A stretch of DNA of 64,000 bases from JAAFHI01 sp039793685 (GCA_039793685.1 JBDRAL010000068.1:1-64000), one strand, 5' to 3'. Shown: positions 7,642-17,262, numbered from the stretch's first letter. Numbers and translations: made by a program. Notes: generated by a model not told the origin, from the letters alone.

Positions 7642-8332
7642 CTATTCGGTCGAGATCAATCTTCGTCCCAGTTCCGACCGTCCAATCTGGTCGCGCCATA
7701 CGCTTCGCAAACCGACGCTCGACCAGCTCGCTCAGCGCGACCGGGAAACGTCCGTATCGCTCGTCGAGCACGGCCACGAAGAAGAGATCCAGGCGGAGAC
7801 GGACGGGCCGAATATCAGGCTTTACGACGCCCTGTTTCTGCGTGCCACCGGGTATCGACCGGATGGTCAAGCGCACGAAGGCGCCGAGGCCGCGAAATCG
7901 ATTCCCGTTAGCCACAAGCTCGCCGTCATGAACGGCTTGTATCTGACCGACGAATCGGTTCTGGCGGACGACGAGGACAGCGAATTTTTCGACCTCGAAA
8001 AGGTCGGCTCGGTCCGGATCAAACAGGGCATCGGTCCGGGCAAGGTCGCGCCGTTTGAACTCGTCCACACATTCCGGGAACCAACGCCGAAAGAGCGCCG
8101 GCAGTACCGCGAGGCGGCAGGGGCGGTCAGGATTGTCCGGGGCCGTCAGCAACGGACGAAGGTGATGTCGAACCTCAAGGGCGTGGTGGCGATTTACGAC
8201 GCGCTGATTCAGTCGGTCGAAGGCGCGAATACGACCGACCTGAAGGCCATCAAAGAACAGCTTGATCCCGTTTTCAAATCGAAAGCAGTCGCCAAAGCGA
8301 TGACGGCCCTGGACGCCGCGCTCCAGGACTGA
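7568..8332 (+). CDS. Tail assembly chaperone-like protein
   Basis: A 254-residue soluble protein with AAGGAG 7 nt before the ATG. It is acidic in the middle (LTDESVLADDEDSEFFDLEK) and helical at the C-terminus, and sits upstream of the tape measure where lambda gpG/gpT-type chaperones lie. Its stop codon overlaps a frame that continues for another ~130 codons in the -1 register (next entry), reminiscent of G/GT frameshift pairs. I found no canonical slippery heptamer. The chaperone role is inferred from order. Confidence 0.5.
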   Translation: MTTALELTEPTPPSPNPLFPLNTPDYSVEINLRPSSDRPIWSRHTLRKPTLDQLAQRDRETSVSLVEHGHEEEIQAETDGPNIRLYDALFLRATGYRPDGQAHEGAEAAKSIPVSHKLAVMNGLYLTDESVLADDEDSEFFDLEKVGSVRIKQGIGPGKVAPFELVHTFREPTPKERRQYREAAGAVRIVRGRQQRTKVMSNLKGVVAIYDALIQSVEGANTTDLKAIKEQLDPVFKSKAVAKAMTALDAALQD

Positions 8333-8721
8333 TTGACGCCCTGACGGGATGGTTTGCCGAGTATTACGACGTACTCGACAAAAACGATGGTCAGGGCTGC
8401 CCCGGCGAATCGGCCTGCGGGATACTGAAGCGGCGCAACGCGGAAGCCGTCGAAATCGTGTGCGGCGACTGCGCGGTCCGGATCACGAAACCGGGCAACG
8501 AGCCGCCGCTCTACCGCGAGGACGTGCTGACGGCGCTGGAACTCGACGAGTATCGCGAGTGCGGTGCGGTGTTTGAGTTCCCGGACAGCCTCACGGAGCG
8601 CGAGTGGGCTGCCGTGAAAGCGCTCCGGCGAGGGCGCGGGAAAGCCGAGTTCAAGCGGTATCAGCGGCTACGCGCGGACCAAAAAGCAGCGCGCGAACGG
8701 GCCAAAACTCCCAGGCGGTGA
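8329..8721 (+). CDS. Cys-rich phage protein coupled to the chaperone gene, possible CTG start
   Basis: The -1 frame relative to the preceding gene is open from 8266 to 8721. A CTG at 8329 overlaps the upstream stop (CTGA), giving about 130 residues; the first conventional start, GTG at 8458, would discard a conserved-looking segment (WFAEYYDVLDKNDGQGCPGE) and one cysteine pair. Cysteines at CPGESACG and VCGDC suggest a zinc ribbon. The product could instead arise by -1 frameshifting from the upstream gene. The start is unresolved, but the coding character of the frame is good. Confidence 0.5.
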   Translation: MIDALTGWFAEYYDVLDKNDGQGCPGESACGILKRRNAEAVEIVCGDCAVRITKPGNEPPLYREDVLTALELDEYRECGAVFEFPDSLTEREWAAVKALRRGRGKAEFKRYQRLRADQKAARERAKTPRR

Positions 8722-8747
8722 CACCTCCCCGGTGCGCCGCCTTTTTT
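8714..8747 (+). terminator. Rho-independent terminator overlapping a stop codon
   Basis: GGCGG pairs with CCGCC and CACC with GGTG around TCCCC, followed by six T residues. The left arm begins inside the last codons of the preceding gene. It separates the chaperone-like genes from the amidase gene, which would then need its own promoter. Confidence 0.7.
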
Positions 8748-8785
8748 GCGTAAGGTGATGGCGTCACACCAATCCAGGAGGCGCC

Positions 8786-9421
8786 ATGAACGTCATCGAA
8801 AACCTTTTGCCGGTGTCTCAGTACGTTCCCGGCAAGAATCCCAAATCCCTCATCGTTTTGCACTTCACCGCGGGCAACAGCGTCGAAAGCGCCCGGACGA
8901 GCTGGATCAACGATCCGCGTCGGGTCGGGGCGCATTACATCGTTGACCGTGACGGCACGGTGCATCGCACGGTGCCCGACGAAGCGACGATCTTCGCCCT
9001 CGGCGTCAAAGGCGGAACGCCCATCGAGCAGCGGGCGATTCACATCGAGATGGTCTCGCGCGGCCCGCTCAAACTGAACGGCAACGCGCTCCGGTGGTGG
9101 CCGAACAACTGGGGAGCGCTTGCGTGCGGCCTGAGCGATACGGACCAATACGTGAAGCTGGACGCGCCGTGGCGCGACATCAGCTACTTCGAGAAATACC
9201 AGCCGGCACAGATCGAGGCGGTCGCCGACCTCTGTCGGCATCTCTGCAACCGGCACGGCATCCGCCGGGTGCTTCCGCCGCCGCCGATTCGCAACGTGAC
9301 GAGCCTGCGCACCTTCCGCGAGTGGGGCGGCATCGCCGCGCACGACAATTTCCGTGACGACAAGTGGGACGTTTCGCCGGCGTTCCCCTGGGTGGAATTC
9401 GAAGGGCTGTTGCTCCCGTAA
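8786..9421 (+). CDS. N-acetylmuramoyl-L-alanine amidase (endolysin-type, amidase_2/PGRP fold)
   Basis: A 211-residue enzyme with AGGAG 7 nt before the ATG. Zinc-site motifs of the amidase_2 fold are visible: His in VLHFTAGNS (about residue 27), GAHYIVDRDG (about 49-58), IHIEM (about 89) and the C-terminal AAHDNFRDDKWDVSPAFPW block that supplies the last zinc ligand and the catalytic Lys. It should cleave the amide bond between MurNAc and the stem peptide. No signal peptide or cell-wall-binding domain. It lies between a terminator and the tape measure, so it may serve either lysis or tail-tip muralytic activity. Confidence 0.88.
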   Translation: MNVIENLLPVSQYVPGKNPKSLIVLHFTAGNSVESARTSWINDPRRVGAHYIVDRDGTVHRTVPDEATIFALGVKGGTPIEQRAIHIEMVSRGPLKLNGNALRWWPNNWGALACGLSDTDQYVKLDAPWRDISYFEKYQPAQIEAVADLCRHLCNRHGIRRVLPPPPIRNVTSLRTFREWGGIAAHDNFRDDKWDVSPAFPWVEFEGLLLP

Positions 9422-9431
9422 AGGTGGAATT

Positions 9432-12400
9432 GTGGACGCCGTTCTCGTTTATCGAATCGAAGCCGACATCCGGAACAATCGCCGTGACCTTCAGCAGGTG
9501 CGCGGTGATTTGAAGGAGGTCGGGAACACCGCCGAGCAGACCGGTCGGCAGGTCCAGTCGGCGCTGCGCGTCAATCCGGAGCAGTTGCGTCAGGCGCTAC
9601 GCGAGACCCGAAGCGGACTCATTGAGTCGGCCAAAGGGGCCGCCGAGTTCGCTGCCAACATTGCGCATGTGCTGGGTGGCGTCGAAACCGCCATTCGCCT
9701 TTACAACCAGCTTCAAACGAATTTCGGCGGTATCGGCGGATTCCTCTCGACGACCGGTCAGCAGATTGTCCAGCTCTATGGGCGCGCGAGGGACGCAATC
9801 GTTCAGTTTGCCGAAGCAGTCGGACAACGGCTGAGTTCCGCACTCGGGCAGGCGTCTGGAGCAATGGGTTCAATGTTGAGTGGCGCGGCTGGGCTTGCCG
9901 TCGGCATTGGCGGAATCATCCTGGTCGCCGTTGCCGCCGCCGCCGCGATAGGCGGAATTATCGCGGTGGTGGGAGTTGCCGCAGTCGCGTTTTCGGCACT
10001 TTCCTCGGTGGTTGATTATCTGGTTGACGGGTTCAAGCGTTTCGCCGAAACCGGTATTGGATTCTTGCGAACCGTTGAAGATGCGACCGTCGCCATCGGC
10101 GCGTTAATCGCTTCCAATCTCCAGCTTTCCAATCCGTCGATCAATCCGGGACAAGCACTGGCGCAGGGCCTTGCGATTGCCCGTGAACAAGCCCGGGCGT
10201 TGCGTGTCGAGGCCCTTAAAACCAACGTCGAATTTGACGGGCTGTTGAAAACGTATCAGGCCGGTCTGGGTCCAGGACAGGCTGCCGGCTTAGACCCCAC
10301 AAAGATTCGTAAACTGTCGAGCCTGATCGGGCAGGCGGGGAAAGCGATGTTGGTTCCAGAGCAAGGGCTGCCGCAAGAAATCAACGCGCTGCTCAGTGGA
10401 GACATCGATCAAAACGCCAAGATTGCAAAGACGCTTGGTATTACCGGCAAGGAAATCAAGAAGCTCATCGAGCAGACGAAGAAAGACGGAAGGGCGCTTT
10501 TTGATTTCTTGGAGAAGAAACTTGCCGCGTACGCGCAAGCCGGGATTCTCGCCGCCAATACGCTGACGGGTGTGCTCTCAAACGTTCAGGACGTCTTGAA
10601 AAACGTTTCGGCGGAAGCATTCGTCAAAACGTTTGAAGAAATCAAAAAACAAGCGCTTGATGGGTTGAAAATCGTCGTCAACCTCGATACGGGCGAAGTC
10701 AACAAAGACCTGTATCCGTTACTCAGTCTGATTGATGAAGTCAGTCAGATTGTGGTTCAGCAACTTGGCGCGGCGCTTCAGCTTATTCTGAACGGCGTCG
10801 TGGATTTGTCGCGGTGGCTGGGCCAGAACCGAGGATTGGTTGAAGAAATCCTTGCTTTTTTCCGGGCCATAGGCGGCGATGTTTTGAAAAACATTCGCTA
10901 CGTTTTGCAAAGCGTCAACGGCGATTCTCAAAGCTGGGTGCAGACCATCGCGATGGTGTTGCGATTTTTGCGTTTTATCGTTGACGCAATCGGCACAAGC
11001 ATTGCGGTTGCCATTGTGGCGGTAATTAAAACGACTCGTTTTCTTGGCGAAGCCTGGCGAACGATTTTCAGTTACGCGGAACGCATTGATCGGGCAATTG
11101 CCGGCTGGCTTTCGGCGATTGCGCGAGTGATCCCGGGCGCGCAATTACTGGCAAATATTTTTATTGATGCGGCGAATGCCTTTTCGTTCCTTCAGGGCTT
11201 CGGTCTTGGCCCAGGGCCGAATCAGTCCATAGGCGAAGCCTTGGGGATTCAACGAGAGACCACGGACACGAAAACTACCGCGGCAAACTACAACGAAGCT
11301 CTCAAAGCGCGCGGCCGGGGCGGCGCCGGCGGAGGGGGTGGCGGGAAAGGCGGGGGCGGTGGAAGCCAAAACAAAGTTGCGGAAGAGTTGAAACAAATCC
11401 TCGAAGCGACTCGGCAACTCAACGTCCAGACAAAGGAACAGGAGATTCAGGTCAAAATTCTGGCCGGCGAGTATGGGAAAATCACCGACGCGCAACGTGA
11501 CCAGCTCCTGCTCGCCGGGCGCCAGTTCGATGCGACGAAGCGGTTTCTCGACGAGCAGAAAGCCCGCACCGAAGCGGCGGACGACCTGGCCAAAAAAATT
11601 CAGGAGTCGCTCAAATTCGGCGACGGTGAAAAAACGTTTGTCGAGCAGGTGGACGAGGCGTTCAAGGGACTGAATCTGACGCTCGCTGAAAACTACACCC
11701 TCCTCGTCAAACGAAACGAGCTGATCGAAAAAGCCCGGCAGGCCGACGCCGAGAAGGCGACCCGTGACTACGAAGCCCGCTTCAAATCGGTTTCCGACGA
11801 TCTCATCAAACAGAATGAGGAGCTGTCGATTCAGATTGCCCTGCTGGAAGCCCGCAACGATGTCGAGGCGGCGGCGATCAAATTCAAGTTGCAGTTCGGC
11901 AAGCTGACCGAGGGGTTGAACGACCAGGACAAGGCGGTCGTCCAGTCGCAGATCGACATCTATCTCCAGCAGCTCGAACAGTTCGGAATCCTGAAAAAAG
12001 CGAAAGCCGAACAGGAAGCGCTCGACAATCAGGCCCTCGAAGCAGCCAAGCGGCGGTCGGAGCAGTATCGCGCCATCGCCGAACAGGGGACGCTCAATCT
12101 TCAGCGTGTGCAGGATGGCCTGCTCGACTATTTCAGCCGTCAGAAAGGTGTCACCGAAGCGGTTCTCGATTTCCAGATCGGGGCGGTCGAGGCGGTCTAT
12201 TCGCGACTCGATTCGAAGCTCTCCGGCCTGACGAAAAAGCTCGGGTTGTTCGGTGACGTCATCAAGAACTTTCTCCTGACGCTGATCAAAGCCTCGCTCA
12301 ACAAAGTGTTCATGCGGCTGTTTGGCCTTGACGGCGGAACGGGTGGTGGAGGCCTGTCGATTCCCGGATTCGGCGGCGGCGGGTTTGGCGCTCCGGCACA

Positions 12401-13649
12401 GGCCGGGGGTGGGCTGTTCGGGGGGATTGGTTCGATCTTTAGCGGGCGAGGCCTCGGACAGGCTGGCGCAACGCCGGGGTTTGCCGGGCCGATGGGAGGG
12501 TTTGGAGGCGGCGGTGGAATTCTCGGGGGATTCGGTTTTCCCGGTCTCGGGACTCTGACGGGGACGCCCGGATTCAATGGCGGGGACCCATTGGCGACGC
12601 TCACCGGGCAGGCTCGAAGCGCAGCCGGGAGCATCGTCGGAAACGCGGCCGGATTGGCGGGTGGGAGCGGCCTGAGCGTCGGCGCGTTTGGCGGACGTTT
12701 CGCTGGACTTGCAGGACTGGGACCGCTGCTCGGGCTTTCACTTGGGAGTCGAGTGGGCGGATTCCTCGGGGGCGCGGGCGGGCTGCTGCTCGGGAGTGCG
12801 GCATTTGCCGGATTGGCCGGGTCGGCTGGGATTGCCGGATTGTTGACCGGGTTTGGTGTCAGCGCCGGATCGGCGGCAGGGATTGCCGGGGCCGCGGCGG
12901 CGTTTCTCACCAACCCGTTTACGATCATCGCCGGGGTCGGGCTACTGATTGGCGGGTGGCTGATTGGACGCGCCAAACAGCGCAAGCGGGACGAACGCGA
13001 GCGTGACCGAATTCTCGGTGACGTGATGAAACAGCTCGACGAGCTGCTCAAAGGCGTCAAAAACTTGAGCATCGACGGGGCGTCGGCGGTGGAACAGGCA
13101 ACGTCGATTCGGTCGCAGTACGTGCAGGCGATTGGCCAGCTCAAAACCGAGTCGGTCCGCAAATCGGCAATTCGCAATCAACTGCCGCAGGTAGACCGCA
13201 AAATCGACGAAATCAAGGCGGCGGCCGAAGCGCAAGCGGCCCGAAAACAGTTTGCGGAAAAGCTGATTCCGGAATTCGCCGGCGGCGGCGCGATGGAGCT
13301 GGCGGCGCGTCACCTCGGGCGCGTGACGATGGGCCGCGGCTGGCCGTACGACGACGTGATCGCAAAGGTGAGCAGAAACGAGGCGGTGGTCAACCCGGTT
13401 CATATCAATCGGATTGGCGAAATGGTCATGGCGGCGGTCGGCGTTCCCGGATTTCAGTCGAGGGGAGGATTTGTGGCGCCGACTCCGGCGACGAGCACGA
13501 GCGGTCCCGCGTTTGGTGACGTGTATTTCATGATCAGTCCAGACCGTGTTTCGAAACTGGTTGTGATGGGCCTCGACGGAGACGTTGCCGAGGAGCGGGT
13601 GATCGAGATTTTCACCGAGGCGCGTCAGGACGGGAGGATCTCGCGATGA
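9432..13649 (+). CDS. Tail tape measure protein
   Basis: At 1405 residues it is the longest phage gene. GTG at 9432 is chosen because AAAGGTGG precedes it and it follows the amidase stop; the longer frame from 9354 overlaps the amidase. The N-terminal helical region is followed by a hydrophobic stretch (about residues 145-200) that could insert in the host membrane, long coiled coils, a poly-Gly hinge near 627-646 and a Gly/Phe-rich segment at about 967-1090. The overall plan (huge, helical, Ala/Gly-rich, upstream of tip genes) is diagnostic. The end overlaps the next start by 4 nt. Confidence 0.88.
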   Translation: MDAVLVYRIEADIRNNRRDLQQVRGDLKEVGNTAEQTGRQVQSALRVNPEQLRQALRETRSGLIESAKGAAEFAANIAHVLGGVETAIRLYNQLQTNFGGIGGFLSTTGQQIVQLYGRARDAIVQFAEAVGQRLSSALGQASGAMGSMLSGAAGLAVGIGGIILVAVAAAAAIGGIIAVVGVAAVAFSALSSVVDYLVDGFKRFAETGIGFLRTVEDATVAIGALIASNLQLSNPSINPGQALAQGLAIAREQARALRVEALKTNVEFDGLLKTYQAGLGPGQAAGLDPTKIRKLSSLIGQAGKAMLVPEQGLPQEINALLSGDIDQNAKIAKTLGITGKEIKKLIEQTKKDGRALFDFLEKKLAAYAQAGILAANTLTGVLSNVQDVLKNVSAEAFVKTFEEIKKQALDGLKIVVNLDTGEVNKDLYPLLSLIDEVSQIVVQQLGAALQLILNGVVDLSRWLGQNRGLVEEILAFFRAIGGDVLKNIRYVLQSVNGDSQSWVQTIAMVLRFLRFIVDAIGTSIAVAIVAVIKTTRFLGEAWRTIFSYAERIDRAIAGWLSAIARVIPGAQLLANIFIDAANAFSFLQGFGLGPGPNQSIGEALGIQRETTDTKTTAANYNEALKARGRGGAGGGGGGKGGGGGSQNKVAEELKQILEATRQLNVQTKEQEIQVKILAGEYGKITDAQRDQLLLAGRQFDATKRFLDEQKARTEAADDLAKKIQESLKFGDGEKTFVEQVDEAFKGLNLTLAENYTLLVKRNELIEKARQADAEKATRDYEARFKSVSDDLIKQNEELSIQIALLEARNDVEAAAIKFKLQFGKLTEGLNDQDKAVVQSQIDIYLQQLEQFGILKKAKAEQEALDNQALEAAKRRSEQYRAIAEQGTLNLQRVQDGLLDYFSRQKGVTEAVLDFQIGAVEAVYSRLDSKLSGLTKKLGLFGDVIKNFLLTLIKASLNKVFMRLFGLDGGTGGGGLSIPGFGGGGFGAPAQAGGGLFGGIGSIFSGRGLGQAGATPGFAGPMGGFGGGGGILGGFGFPGLGTLTGTPGFNGGDPLATLTGQARSAAGSIVGNAAGLAGGSGLSVGAFGGRFAGLAGLGPLLGLSLGSRVGGFLGGAGGLLLGSAAFAGLAGSAGIAGLLTGFGVSAGSAAGIAGAAAAFLTNPFTIIAGVGLLIGGWLIGRAKQRKRDERERDRILGDVMKQLDELLKGVKNLSIDGASAVEQATSIRSQYVQAIGQLKTESVRKSAIRNQLPQVDRKIDEIKAAAEAQAARKQFAEKLIPEFAGGGAMELAARHLGRVTMGRGWPYDDVIAKVSRNEAVVNPVHINRIGEMVMAAVGVPGFQSRGGFVAPTPATSTSGPAFGDVYFMISPDRVSKLVVMGLDGDVAEERVIEIFTEARQDGRISR

Positions 13650-15112
13650 GGACTGTCGATTCAACTGTCGAGGAACTGATTTCGGCGTTGTCCACGGGTG
13701 AGTTGCGAGTCCGGCCGACGTCGGTGCTGGCGATCTATCCCCCGCGTCTTCCCGCGGTGCAATCGTTTGCGTACGGGATCGCCGGCGACGTGCCGGTGGT
13801 GGGTGACTGGGACGGCGACGGCTATGCCGGAATCGGGGTCAGGCGGGGAAACGTGTGGCTCCTGCGCAACGCGGTGAACACGGGATTCGCCGACGAGGAA
13901 TTTCCGTTCGGACTGACGACGGACGTGCCGGTGGTCGGCGACTGGAATGGCGACGGCATCGACAGCGTGGGTGTGTACCGGGATGGTGAATGGTTTTTGC
14001 GCAACGCGAATTCCGCCGGCGCGCCGGACATCACGTTCACGTTCGGCGGTCCGGACACGATTCCGGTGGTGGGTGATTGGAACGGGGATGGCATCGACGG
14101 GGTCGGGTATTACGACCCGGCAACGGGTGAGTGGAATCTTCGAAACGCCCTCTCGACCGGCGCGGCCGACATCACGTTCACGTTCGGCGGGACGGCGGGT
14201 GATGTGCCGGTGGTGGGCGATTGGGACGGGGACGGGGTCGTCGGGATTGGAGTCTGGAACGCGGGGCTGTGGTCGCTGCGGCAAACGGCGAGCGGCGGGA
14301 GCATCGAGCGGCTTTACCAGCTCGGGACGGCGTCGGACACACCCGTCACCGGAGACTGGATCGGGAGCGGAACGGGTGTTGCGGTCTATTCGGTGTCGTC
14401 GTTTTCGATTCAGCGGTCGGTGGGGGCGCCGTTGCTCTTCGCGGCAAATCCGGTGTGGCGCGTGAGATCCGGCGTGCCTTACGTCGATACGCGCTACCAG
14501 GCACGCCTCGAAACGGTGTCCTCGTTGCGGATCGGCTTCAGCTCGGCGGACCGGGTGTCGATCACGCTCGACAACGCGCCGACCAATTCCCGCGAGCTGC
14601 GTCTGACGGCCAACGAGTTGACCGGCGCGCGGGCGGTGATTGGCGTCCTGTTGCAGGAATACCAGTCGGTCAATGGTCAGGACGTGATTTGCCTGGTCAG
14701 ACGGTACGACCGGTTCAACGGCGTCGTGCTCTCGGTATCGCGTGACGTCAACCTGGTCAAAATCGACGTGGTTGGGGATGCCTACGCGCGGCTCATCGGC
14801 GCGACGCGCACCAAAACCCGGCGCTGTCCGCTCGTGTTCAAAAGCGACGAGTGTGGCTACACGGGGTCGGAAACCGTGTGCTCGAAGGAATACGCCGATC
14901 CGGTCCAGGGCTGCGAGGCCTACGACAATAAGCACCGATTCCAGGGAATCACGCAGGCCGACCGTGACGCGCTCACAACCGCTTCGGGCGGTGGATTCGG
15001 CGGTCCGCCAAGCGGCGGCGGCGGGACCGGTGGTGGAGGTGGATTCGGCGGCGGTGGCTACGGTCGCGGCGGCGGGTTCGGAGACCAATTTCAGGAAAAC
15101 TATCTGTACTGA
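13646..15112 (+). CDS. Lambda gpL-like minor tail protein with N-terminal FG-GAP-type repeats
   Basis: A 488-residue protein. Residues ~40-250 contain four DWDGDG/DWNGDG calcium-loop motifs at 54, 99, 144 and 192 and a degenerate fifth (DWIGSG) at 237, each in a ~45-residue unit of the form VPVVGDWNGDG...VGVY...W.LRN, as in FG-GAP/VCBS-type blades. The C-terminal part resembles lambda gpL-type tail-tip proteins: four cysteines at 394, 403, 412 and 423 match the cluster-binding pattern (CPL...CGY.GS...C...C), then a poly-Gly tail. The gpL-like part builds the tip; the repeats may be displayed for adhesion. Confidence 0.7.
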   Translation: MRTVDSTVEELISALSTGELRVRPTSVLAIYPPRLPAVQSFAYGIAGDVPVVGDWDGDGYAGIGVRRGNVWLLRNAVNTGFADEEFPFGLTTDVPVVGDWNGDGIDSVGVYRDGEWFLRNANSAGAPDITFTFGGPDTIPVVGDWNGDGIDGVGYYDPATGEWNLRNALSTGAADITFTFGGTAGDVPVVGDWDGDGVVGIGVWNAGLWSLRQTASGGSIERLYQLGTASDTPVTGDWIGSGTGVAVYSVSSFSIQRSVGAPLLFAANPVWRVRSGVPYVDTRYQARLETVSSLRIGFSSADRVSITLDNAPTNSRELRLTANELTGARAVIGVLLQEYQSVNGQDVICLVRRYDRFNGVVLSVSRDVNLVKIDVVGDAYARLIGATRTKTRRCPLVFKSDECGYTGSETVCSKEYADPVQGCEAYDNKHRFQGITQADRDALTTASGGGFGGPPSGGGGTGGGGGFGGGGYGRGGGFGDQFQENYLY

Positions 15113-15114
15113 CC

Positions 15115-16650
15115 ATGGCTGCAATCGTCGAAGACATTCAGGCTGGACTTGGGACGTGGGTGCTCGCGTACGGTCGCCACATGGCGAGCGGTGACCGGCT
15201 GTTTCGTGAAGGGGACAAAGTCGCCCAGGGCCTCGGCGTCGGCGTCTGGGACGCCCTCGAAAAAGTCTGGTACAAGGGCGCCGAAGTCGCCGGCGCGGAT
15301 TACACGTTCCACCCGGGGACGCTTTCGACGGGATTCGCCGACCCGGTCCAGGGGAGCGACCCACGGTTTACGAGCGGGACGCAAACCTATTCCGGGCTGG
15401 CGTGGTTGTCGGTCAATACGACGCCGACCGGCGGTTCCCCGTCAGAGGACTCGCGCGAGATTGTAACCCTTTCCCGGTGCCGGATCGTGCCCAACTGGAC
15501 GTACGACGAGGAGACGGGCGCGGTCGTGTTTCTGACCGACAGTTTTTCGGCCAATCCGGCCCGCATCGCGGCCGACGTGATCCTGAACGTTCAGAAACTG
15601 CCCGCGACCCGCATCGACTGGGGAAATTTCACGGCCTTTCGGGACTGGTGCAACGTTTCTCTGACCGTCATCGAGGACGGCGTTGAGGTCACTCGGCCAC
15701 GGGCGGAGATTCACCCGTTCTGGACGCAACCCCAGACGCTCGCCGCCATGCTCGACTGGATCTGCGTCGGGTGTTTCGCGAAATGGCTCGACGACGGAAC
15801 CAAATTCCGATTCTTTTGGCCAGGTGACGGCCGCGCGCCGGTGCTGACGCTGCGGCAGGCCGACCAGCGCCAGAGCGGCGACCCGATTTCGAGGTTTTAC
15901 GGTCCGGACTGGCGCCAGCGTCCGAACCTGCTCTACGCCGAGGCCCGCGACCCGTACGATGCGACGCTCCGTTCGTGGCGGACGTTTGCCGACCGCGGCG
16001 ATCTGATTGACGCGTACGGCCCCGTTCCGGCGCAGGAACTCCAGATCTATCCCGTGCCGATCAACCAGCTCCAGCGTCTCGCCGATTTCGCCCTCGCCCA
16101 GCAGGCGGATCGAGGCGATTTTGTCGAGGTCACGATCGGGCCGGAAGGGGCGCTCCTTTTGCCGGGTGACCTGATCGAGGTTGCGGATCCGGATTACGAA
16201 CTCTCCGACGCCACTTTCGAAGTCGTCGAAGCGCCTGAACCGGCGCCCGAGGACGGATGGGAGCGGAAACTGAAATTGCGCTCCTGGGTCGAGACCTACT
16301 CCGATTCGCCCAGGTATCAGGATTCGCTCGCCACTCACCCGCGACCGCTCAATTTGCAGGGGACGATCCTCGGTAACACCTCGATCCAGTTGCAGTGGGA
16401 AACGGTCGGGAATCCCGAGAACGTCGAGGTGTGGCGCAATGGGCGGCAGGTGGCGACCGTCGCCCGGCCGGGCGGCGGCTGGTCAACCAATCCGACGTAC
16501 ACCGACACCTCCCGCGCGTCTTGCACGACTGCGGTATACAGGTTGCGAGCAGCCTATTTGGACGGCGGTCGGTCGGCGTTTTCGAATCCGTGCGAAGCCG
16601 TGACGCTCGGTTGCGCCGTCGGCCAGACACCTACCCCGCAGGAGAATTGA
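15115..16650 (+). CDS. Phage tail hub/tip protein with C-terminal fibronectin-like domain
   Basis: A 511-residue protein starting 2 nt after the previous stop. The body (about residues 90-385) has the composition of central tail-hub proteins, including a segment on tip loading (TLRQADQRQSGDP.SRFYG) and a barrel-like stretch around 320-370 (GPEGALLLPGDLIEVADPDY). Residues ~400-500 form a fibronectin type III-like domain (SIQLQWETVGNPENVEVWRNG). It corresponds in order to gpJ/hub proteins that attach fibres and contact the host. The family is inferred, the tail-tip location is well supported by synteny. Confidence 0.65.
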   Translation: MAAIVEDIQAGLGTWVLAYGRHMASGDRLFREGDKVAQGLGVGVWDALEKVWYKGAEVAGADYTFHPGTLSTGFADPVQGSDPRFTSGTQTYSGLAWLSVNTTPTGGSPSEDSREIVTLSRCRIVPNWTYDEETGAVVFLTDSFSANPARIAADVILNVQKLPATRIDWGNFTAFRDWCNVSLTVIEDGVEVTRPRAEIHPFWTQPQTLAAMLDWICVGCFAKWLDDGTKFRFFWPGDGRAPVLTLRQADQRQSGDPISRFYGPDWRQRPNLLYAEARDPYDATLRSWRTFADRGDLIDAYGPVPAQELQIYPVPINQLQRLADFALAQQADRGDFVEVTIGPEGALLLPGDLIEVADPDYELSDATFEVVEAPEPAPEDGWERKLKLRSWVETYSDSPRYQDSLATHPRPLNLQGTILGNTSIQLQWETVGNPENVEVWRNGRQVATVARPGGGWSTNPTYTDTSRASCTTAVYRLRAAYLDGGRSAFSNPCEAVTLGCAVGQTPTPQEN

Positions 16651-16652
16651 CC

Positions 16653-17261
16653 ATGGCCTTCACCGTCACCCGGAACCCGGACGATGCCCAACTCGTCGGC
16701 GCCCAGACCGTCACCCTGACGGCGAGCGGCGCGGTGACGTTTTCCGTCGTTCGCGGCGTCGGCGAGCTGGCCGTCGTCAGTGGGACAGTGGCCACGTTCG
16801 CGGCCGTCAACCAGACGCAAAACGTCGTGATTCGCGCGACGGACGGCGTGGATACGGTGGACACGGTGATCCCTTTCATGGGGCTGTTCCCGCTTCAACC
16901 GAATTACGGATTGCAGTGGGAAGACAAGCGGGACAGCGTCATCAGTCGAAAACGCGGCGGCGAACTGAACGTTTTCCCGATTTCAGACCCCTACCTCGAA
17001 ACGACCTACGGATTCCAGAACCGGACGTTCGAGGAATACGACGCTCTGCGCGACTTCTGGGCCGCCCACGTCAACGAATCGTTCTTCGTGGACGACCTCG
17101 CGGCCCGTCGCACCTATTACGCAAAATTCAACAGCGGCATCCGGACGACTGGCGTCAGTCACGACGACTATTCGTTCGAGGTCGCGCTCTATTCGAGTCG
17201 ATGGACGACGTACCTCGGCGGGTACGGCGTTGGCCCGTACGGGGCCGGATACGGAGGCTGA
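16653..17261 (+). CDS. Distal-tail/minor tail protein with N-terminal Ig-like domain
   Basis: A 202-residue protein. ATG at 16653 follows GGAG within the previous gene's end; a longer frame upstream is antisense-like noise. Residues 1-75 look like a bacterial Ig-like domain (QTVTLTASGAVTFSVVRGVG). Residues 85-202 resemble minor tail proteins (NYGLQWEDKRDSVISRKR, FEEYDALRDFWAAH, DDYSFEVALYSSRW). The Gly/Tyr-rich end (GGYGVGPYGAGYGG) is typical of phage tip proteins. Exact role unknown. Confidence 0.55.
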   Translation: MAFTVTRNPDDAQLVGAQTVTLTASGAVTFSVVRGVGELAVVSGTVATFAAVNQTQNVVIRATDGVDTVDTVIPFMGLFPLQPNYGLQWEDKRDSVISRKRGGELNVFPISDPYLETTYGFQNRTFEEYDALRDFWAAHVNESFFVDDLAARRTYYAKFNSGIRTTGVSHDDYSFEVALYSSRWTTYLGGYGVGPYGAGYGG

Positions 17262-17262
17262 C

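Noticed and set aside
8260..8332. Canonical slippery heptamer for a G/GT-type -1 frameshift
   Set aside because: No X-XXY-YYZ site was found in the zero frame before the stop; the CTG overlap is retained as the simpler reading.
12197..13177. 326-codon antisense Pro/Ser-rich frame inside the tape measure gene
   Set aside because: Pro-rich antisense translation of a Gly/Ala-rich GC-rich gene; no start signals.
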